NCBI GenBank assembly: GCA_002298605.1
Contig: DBKS01000025.1
Location: 2,827 to 11,518, forward strand
Source: Bifidobacterium sp. UBA744
Lineage (GTDB): Bacteria > Actinomycetota > Actinomycetes > Actinomycetales > Bifidobacteriaceae
Reading direction: 5' to 3'
DNA length: 8,692 bases
In this document: positions 5,904-8,692 of the stretch, piece by piece
Layout of the letters: the number at the start of each line of letters is the position of its first letter
How positions within the stretch are numbered: the first letter of the stretch is position 1
Position numbers and translations under genes: made by a program
Notes under the pieces: model-generated
Database searches by the model: none
What the model saw: only the letters and a program-made list of their open reading frames with translations
Told to the model about the DNA's origin: nothing

Positions 5904-6338
5904 ATGTCATCTCTGCTTCGCGGTTTTAACGAAGTCAGCCTCACCGTTCCACCCACCAAAGCGACGTTGACCGTCACCGATTCCGCGATTCGCTTCAATA
6001 AAGGTGTTGCCGCCATACTCGATTACGCACCGTATGCCAAGGTGCTCATCAATTCCAAAACCAAGCAGATCGCCATCAGCCCGGCCGAAAAAAACGAGGA
6101 CTCCGCTGTGAAATTCTCTCGCCCAGCCGAGAAGCAGACGGCGTCGATCACCGTCAAGGATCCGGTGCTCCACGCCGCCCTGCTGGAATATCTGCCTCTT
6201 CCCGAAGCCCCGGAGGGAGAGGTCTCCTTCCAGACCATCGAGGGAACCGTATACCCCGACGACAAGATTGTGATCTTCAACGTGGCCGACGCCGTCACCG
6301 GCACCTCCAAGCGCCGCGGCCGCAGGAAGGCCCAGTGA
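5904..6338 (+). CDS. Uncharacterised 144-residue protein with basic C-terminal tail
   Basis: I do not recognise a named family. The ATG at 5904 is chosen because AAGGAG ends 8 bases upstream; a TTG at 5898 would be too close. The protein has no signal peptide or membrane segment, so it is probably cytoplasmic. Two similar-sized halves are seen. The first, about 13-64, reads SLTVPPTKATLTVTDSAIRF then NKGVAAILDYAPYAKVLINSK and IAISPAEKNEDSAVKF. The second, about 76-124, starts ITVKDPVLHAALLEYLPLP and ends GTVYPDDKIVIFNVADA. It finishes with a very basic tail KRRGRRKAQ that could bind nucleic acid or the ribosome. From memory, small proteins with a similar pattern (FNK..., YVxVLxxxxxKxIAIxP, IIFNL near the end) are widespread in Gram-positive bacteria without known function; this is a weak recollection. 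It is the only plus-strand gene here and diverges from phoR. Confidence 0.85.
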   Translation: MSSLLRGFNEVSLTVPPTKATLTVTDSAIRFNKGVAAILDYAPYAKVLINSKTKQIAISPAEKNEDSAVKFSRPAEKQTASITVKDPVLHAALLEYLPLPEAPEGEVSFQTIEGTVYPDDKIVIFNVADAVTGTSKRRGRRKAQ

Positions 6339-6374
6339 CACTGGAAACCCCAGTGACGCAGCAGGCCCAGTGAC
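6331..6374 (+). repeat. CCCAGTGAC repeated three times around the stop codon
   Basis: CCCAGTGAC occurs at 6331-6339 (spanning the TGA stop), 6349-6357 and 6366-6374. The first and third copies share longer flanks (AGGCCCAGTGACA-like), suggesting duplication of the gene's last codons. CACTGG (6339-6344) and CCAGTG (6350-6355) also form a 6-bp stem with a 5-base loop directly after the stop. Confidence 0.55.
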
Positions 6375-6377
6375 AAA

Positions 6378-6402
6378 GGCGGTCGGTCTCGAACCGGCCG
6401 TC
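6378..6402 (+). terminator. Stem-loop after the 5904 gene
   Basis: GGCGGTCGGT (6378-6387) pairs with ACCGGCCGTC (6393-6402) around CTCGA: ten pairs with two G-U. It lies 40 bases after the stop, but the following bases are TGAACACGG, so the T-run of an intrinsic terminator is missing. It may act with Rho or as a 3' end protector. Confidence 0.35.
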
Positions 6403-6426
6403 TGAACACGGCGGCTGCACCCCATC

Positions 6427-6462
6427 CCGGTTCCCGCATTTTTGCACTTTTGCGAAAACCGG
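6427..6462. repeat. Interrupted hairpin CCGGTT/CGCA
   Basis: CCGGTT (6427-6432) pairs with AACCGG (6457-6462), and inside it CGCA (6435-6438) with TGCG (6451-6454), separated by a symmetric two-base internal loop. The T-rich part lies in the loop, not after the stem. Likely a 3' structure of the plus-strand transcript. Confidence 0.35.
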
Positions 6463-6524
6463 ACACCGACGGAGATCATGGACACCCGTATATTATTCGA
6501 TCACATGCATGGCCGCCGTGATCA

Positions 6525-6542
6525 CCCCCCCCCAAAAAAAAA
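6525..6542. repeat. C9A9 homopolymer block
   Basis: Nine C (6525-6533) run directly into nine A (6534-6542). The A run serves as the T-tract of the livK terminator on the other strand. Both runs are slippage-prone and also a common place for sequencing error. Confidence 0.8.
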
Positions 6543-6593
6543 TAATGATGGCCTGCGGCAATCGGAGCACTACTTGATTCGCCACAGGCCATC
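6534..6593 (-). terminator. Intrinsic terminator of livK
   Basis: On the minus strand GATGGCCTG (6593-6585) pairs with CAGGCCATC (6555-6547), continuing after one mismatch with GGC/GCC and, past a bulge, with AATC/GATT. The stem is followed immediately by ATTATTTTTTTTT (6546-6534). It lies about 80 bases after the livK stop. This is a textbook Rho-independent terminator for livK; it would not work for the plus strand, where the run lies before the stem. Confidence 0.88.
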
Positions 6594-6597
6594 GTCT

Positions 6598-6623
6598 GCA
6601 TTCAGGGATCGCATTCAGTTATC
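6598..6623. repeat. 13-bp imperfect tandem repeat
   Basis: GCATTCAGGGATC (6598-6610) is followed by GCATTCAGTTATC (6611-6623), two mismatches. Non-coding, between the livK stop and its terminator. Confidence 0.55.
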
Positions 6624-6674
6624 GGGCCAATTATCGGATGGGCCGATCAGCTGTCGGGCCGACCCCATCCCGGC

Positions 6675-7946
6675 TCACTCGGACGGCACCTCGCCTTCCT
6701 GCGCGTGGTCGAACTGCGGCTTGTTGGAGCCGTCGAACACATAGACGCCGACGTTTGCGGAGCTTGGATCGTTGTTCTTGTTGAACGGACCGATGCCGGT
6801 CAGGCCGGAGTACTGAATATCCTTGCCGGACTTGATAAGCGCCACGCAATCCTTGAAGCTGGTGCATTTCTCGCCGCCGTTCGAGCCTGAAACCGCGGCC
6901 ATGTTCTTCTGAATGGTCTCGCCGTCGGCGGAACCGCCCTTCTCGGCAGCAAGCGCCGCCAGAATAATGCCGTCATAGGTTTCGGCGCCATAGGTGAAGG
7001 TCGTGATGTTCTGGCCATAGGCCTCAACCAGCTTCTTCTGGAGGTCGTCGGAGGCCATCACGCCCGGGATCGTGCCCTTGGATCCGGTCAGCAGACCGGC
7101 ATCGAAGTCGGCGGAGTAGTCGGCGGTGTTGCCGTCGACGAAGTAGAGCTTCTTGGTGTCCACGCCGGCCGAGGCAAGGGCCTTGATCAGCGACTTGGTC
7201 TGGTCGAAGGCCACGATGGCCACGGCGTCCGGGTTGGACGCCTTGATGGCGGTGGCGATCGACGAGAAGTCCGTCTCGGTGGGATCGAAGGCGTCCTTTT
7301 CGCCATAGACGATGTTCACGCCGCCGTCCTTGGCCGATTTGACGATCGTGTCGCGCAGGCCGGTGCCGTATTCGTCGTTAAACACCGCGACGGCCAGATT
7401 CTTCACGCCATCCTGCGCGATGACCTGTCCCAGTACGGCGCCCTGCACGGAGTCCGGCGGCACGGTGCGGAAGAAATACGGGCTCAGGCCGGAGAAGTCC
7501 GACGAGGTGGCGCCCATGGACAGCATGGGGATCTTGGCGGACGTGATGGTCTTGTACGTGTTCTTCACCACGGAGCTCGCGGCCGGGCCAATGATGAAGG
7601 ACGGGTTCTTGCTCATCACGGACTGCGTGGCGGAGGTGTTCTGGTCGGCGTGATCGGCGTCGGAGGTATCGGCGTCGACGGTGGTGATCGGATTACCCAG
7701 CACGCCGCCTGCGTCGTTGATATCCTGGACGGCCAGTTTTTCGGCGGCCACCTCCGGCGGTGCCAAATAGGCAAGCGAACCGGTTTGCGGCCACAAACCG
7801 CCCAAGACGAAATTGGTTGTCTTCGACGCACTGGCGGAACCGGAGGCTGAGGACGAACCGGACGAACCGGAACCGCATCCGGCGAGCGCCATCACCGCGG
7901 CAGCGGCCGCAGCGGTGATCGTTACCATTATCTTGCTGGATTTCAT
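6675..7946 (-). CDS. livK: Branched-chain amino acid (Leu/Ile/Val-type) ABC transporter binding lipoprotein
   Basis: Extracellular substrate receptor of a LivKHMGF-type importer. 423 residues. Signal peptide 1-23 with lipobox LAGC and lipidated Cys24, then a Gly/Ser/Ala linker to about 43. The periplasmic-binding type I fold follows: PPEVAAEKLAVQDINDAGGV (63-82), IIGPAASSVVKNT (118-130), MLSMGATSSD (141-150), FFRTVPPDSVQG (158-169), AVAVFNDEYGTGLRD (185-199), VDGN (270-273) and TYGAETYDGIILAALA (318-333). Cys361 and Cys367 may form a disulphide. The start at 7946-7944 has AGAGGAAG 7 bases upstream. livF lies upstream on the same strand but 374 bases away beyond a probable terminator, so livK may have its own promoter. 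The ligand could be another amino acid or an amide; the sequence alone cannot say. Confidence 0.93.
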   Translation of the reverse strand: MKSSKIMVTITAAAAAAVMALAGCGSGSSGSSSASGSASASKTTNFVLGGLWPQTGSLAYLAPPEVAAEKLAVQDINDAGGVLGNPITTVDADTSDADHADQNTSATQSVMSKNPSFIIGPAASSVVKNTYKTITSAKIPMLSMGATSSDFSGLSPYFFRTVPPDSVQGAVLGQVIAQDGVKNLAVAVFNDEYGTGLRDTIVKSAKDGGVNIVYGEKDAFDPTETDFSSIATAIKASNPDAVAIVAFDQTKSLIKALASAGVDTKKLYFVDGNTADYSADFDAGLLTGSKGTIPGVMASDDLQKKLVEAYGQNITTFTYGAETYDGIILAALAAEKGGSADGETIQKNMAAVSGSNGGEKCTSFKDCVALIKSGKDIQYSGLTGIGPFNKNNDPSSANVGVYVFDGSNKPQFDHAQEGEVPSE

Positions 7947-7980
7947 GGTGTTGCTTCCTCTCTAGTAGGCCGGTCGCGCC

Positions 7981-8008
7981 GGGGAATCGAGCAGGGGAAT
8001 CGTGCTCG
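7981..8008. repeat. GGGGAATCG direct repeat with CGAGCA/TGCTCG hairpin
   Basis: GGGGAATCG occurs at 7981-7989 and 7994-8002, 13 bases apart. CGAGCA (7988-7993) and TGCTCG (8003-8008) are perfect arms around the second copy. It lies 41-62 bases upstream of the livK ATG, so in the mRNA it is part of the 5' leader. Confidence 0.5.
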
Positions 8009-8067
8009 CGGTGCGGAACCGATCTTGGTTCATGACCATAAACAGCGCAATTAACGTTCTCGTATGA

Positions 8068-8113
8068 CTTGTGTTTCGCACCAATTTCACCGGTAATCAC
8101 TTCGAAACACAAG
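8068..8113. repeat. 11-bp perfect inverted repeat upstream of livK
   Basis: CTTGTGTTTCG (8068-8078) and CGAAACACAAG (8103-8113) are perfect arms separated by 24 bases. On the minus strand a possible -35 (TTGTGT) lies in one arm, a possible -10 (TGAAAT) in the spacer, and the predicted start falls in the other arm, so the arms could be repressor half-sites around the livK promoter. On the plus strand it abuts a terminator-like hairpin. No regulator family is identified. Confidence 0.6.
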
Positions 8114-8115
8114 GC

Positions 8116-8145
8116 GCTTCAATTGCAGCATTGCAAGCTTTTTTT
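8116..8145 (+). terminator. Terminator-like hairpin with T7 on the plus strand
   Basis: GCTTCAAT (8116-8123) pairs with ATTG and AAGC (8130-8133, 8135-8138) with a one-base bulge, and seven T follow (8139-8145). It has the form of an intrinsic terminator reading rightward, yet no plus-strand gene lies upstream of it. It may end a small plus-strand RNA that includes the 8068-8113 stem, or stop antisense transcription from the livK side. The stem is A/T-rich and weak. Confidence 0.4.
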
Positions 8146-8174
8146 GATCGCGGGAACCATTACCAGACATGCCG

Positions 8175-8220
8175 AAGTGCGGCGTGCGAGGGCACCGTCC
8201 ACCTCTCGCACACCGCACTT
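8175..8220. repeat. Long inverted repeat between livF and livK
   Basis: AAGTGCGG (8175-8182) and GTGCGAG (8184-8190) pair with CTCGCAC (8205-8211) and CCGCACTT (8213-8220), fifteen pairs with one mismatch (C8183/A8212) and a 14-base loop. Neither flank has a T-run, so it is not a plain terminator. It could be a mRNA-stability element, an operator, or a dispersed palindromic repeat. Confidence 0.65.
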
Positions 8221-8292
8221 GCGACAACAACCGACGCAGCTCGGCCAGCTGCGGCCAAGCAGGACGCGAAAGTCCGTCAAAGAGTGAAACAG

Positions 8293-8322
8293 CCTAATAA
8301 AGCAGTCTGGATCCAGGCTGCT
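8293..8322 (-). terminator. Probable livF terminator overlapping its stop codon
   Basis: AGCAG-CTGGATCCAG-CTGCT (8322-8301 on the minus strand) forms a near-perfect palindromic stem with one mismatched position, followed by TTATT (8300-8296). Two bases of the livF TAG stop are in the stem. The T-tract is short and interrupted, so termination may be partial and allow some read-through to livK. Confidence 0.55.
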
Positions 8323-8692
8323 ATCGTCCTTCCTCCTTGACCTCCTCCTCAAGGTTGCCCAGATACAGGCTGATCACCTTGGGGTCTTCCAACAGATCGC
8401 GGCCACGACCGGAATAGGCGTTGCGTCCTTGGTCGAGCACATAGCCGCGATCGCAGATCTGCAGGCATCGACGGGCGTTCTGCTCAACGATGATCACCGA
8501 GACGCCAGCCTTGTTGACCTGCCGGACGCGGATGAAGGTTTCGTCCTGCAGCATCGGCGACAGGCCCGCGGAGGGCTCATCAAGCAGCAGCACCGACGGG
8601 TTCATCATCAGAGCCCGGGCCATGGCCACCATCTGTCGTTCGCCTCCCGAAAGCGACCCGGCCAGCTGGTCGCGGCGCTCCCCCAGCCGCGG
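8321..8692 (-). CDS. livF: Branched-chain amino acid ABC transporter ATPase LivF (5' part outside window)
   Basis: Cytoplasmic ATP-hydrolysing subunit of the Liv importer. 123 C-terminal residues are visible; the frame is open to the right edge, so roughly the first half (Walker A, Q-loop) is missing only because of the window. Visible order: PRLGERRDQLAG, the ABC signature LSGGE (14-18) followed by RQMVAMARAL, Walker B VLLLDEPSAGLSP (34-46), and the switch region IIVEQNA. LivF proteins carry Gln instead of His at that last point, which separates LivF from LivG; here it is Gln71. It ends with DRGYVLDQGR and an acidic tail NLEEEVKEEGR. The ATG at 8632 lies inside the signature region and is not the start. 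The stop TAG (8323-8321) overlaps a terminator-like stem. Confidence 0.95.
   Translation of the reverse strand, partial: PRLGERRDQLAGSLSGGERQMVAMARALMMNPSVLLLDEPSAGLSPMLQDETFIRVRQVNKAGVSVIIVEQNARRCLQICDRGYVLDQGRNAYSGRGRDLLEDPKVISLYLGNLEEEVKEEGR

Larger units (their letters stand above)
6339..6674. other. 336-base convergent gap between the 5904 gene and livK
   Basis: Two genes converge here. The left part holds the CCCAGTGAC repeats and two stem-loops (6378-6402, 6427-6462) serving the plus-strand gene. The middle holds a C9A9 tract and the livK terminator. The right part has short repeats including a 13-base tandem (6598-6623) and three GGGCC-centred motifs. No credible gene is present. Confidence 0.6.
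7947..8320. other. 374-base structured livF-livK gap
   Basis: The livK leader region is crowded with inverted repeats: 7988-8008, 8068-8113, 8116-8138 plus T7, 8175-8220, GCAGCT/AGCTGC at 8236-8252, GGAC/GTCC at 8262-8275, and the livF terminator at 8301-8322. A possible livK promoter reads TTGTGT (8112-8107), 17 bases, TGAAAT (8089-8084). No credible protein-coding gene lies here. Confidence 0.6.

Noticed and set aside
6442..6744. A 100-codon plus-strand frame running through the C9A9 tract.
   Set aside because: It crosses the livK terminator and the livK 3' end, lacks a properly spaced ribosome binding site, and has no recognisable domain.
8074..8102. TTTCGCAccaaTTTCACC (8074-8091) as a PHO box for livK.
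   Set aside because: The 11-base spacing is right but the first unit is poor and the third does not continue; the stronger signal here is the inverted repeat.
8230..8322. Series of hairpins with GGACgcgaaaGTCC as a riboswitch.
   Set aside because: I compared by eye with known riboswitch cores (cyclic-di-GMP, SAM, THF, TPP, glycine) and none fit; it lies next to the livF terminator and shows no conserved core I recognise.
8321..8632. The ATG at 8632 as start of a short ATPase gene.
   Set aside because: The frame is open to the window edge and the ABC signature begins upstream of that ATG, so livF is simply cut by the window.
1..8692. CRISPR arrays, tRNA or rRNA genes, insertion sequences, phage or defence genes.
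   Set aside because: None was seen: no regularly spaced repeats of CRISPR size, no transposase or recombinase motifs, and no tRNA-like cloverleaf noticed.

Overview
The window looks like a bifidobacterial chromosome segment, probably of the Bifidobacterium longum/breve group. It is GC-rich with strong G/C at third codon positions and AAGGAG-type ribosome binding sites. It carries a SenX3/RegX3-like two-component pair of the actinobacterial type and short lipoprotein signals with Ser/Ala-rich linkers. The species call is inference from sequence style and gene order; no search was run.

Almost everything is on the minus strand, so in transcription order the window reads from its right end to its left. 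At the right edge is the 3' half of livF, an amino-acid ABC transporter ATPase. After a 374-base gap full of inverted repeats comes livK, the lipoprotein binding protein of the same system, which ends at a clear intrinsic terminator. One small plus-strand gene of unknown function (5904-6338) separates this block from the phosphate block. The phosphate block runs phoR/senX3 (sensor kinase), a 354-base gap, phoP/regX3 (response regulator), a PHO-box-like operator, pstS (phosphate-binding lipoprotein), pstC and then pstA (permeases), with pstA cut by the left edge.

The likely physiology is a phosphate-starvation module. PhoR phosphorylates PhoP, PhoP activates pstS through the 11-base direct repeats at 3143-3160, and PstS passes phosphate to PstC-PstA. 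pstB and phoU would be expected beyond the left edge and are not visible. The Liv block is a separate amino-acid uptake system.

The protein-coding content is ordinary. The unusual material is non-coding: an exact PHO-box-like pair before pstS; a looser 11-base-phased series between phoR and phoP, abutting a perfect 9-bp hairpin; a different 11-base repeat before pstC; and, before livK, a nested structure of an 11-bp inverted repeat, a terminator-like hairpin with seven T on the plus strand, and a further 15-pair hairpin. I do not see a convincing new multi-gene system. The best candidates for something undescribed are the structured livF-livK leader (possible small RNA or operator) and the uncharacterised 144-residue protein beside the Pho regulators.
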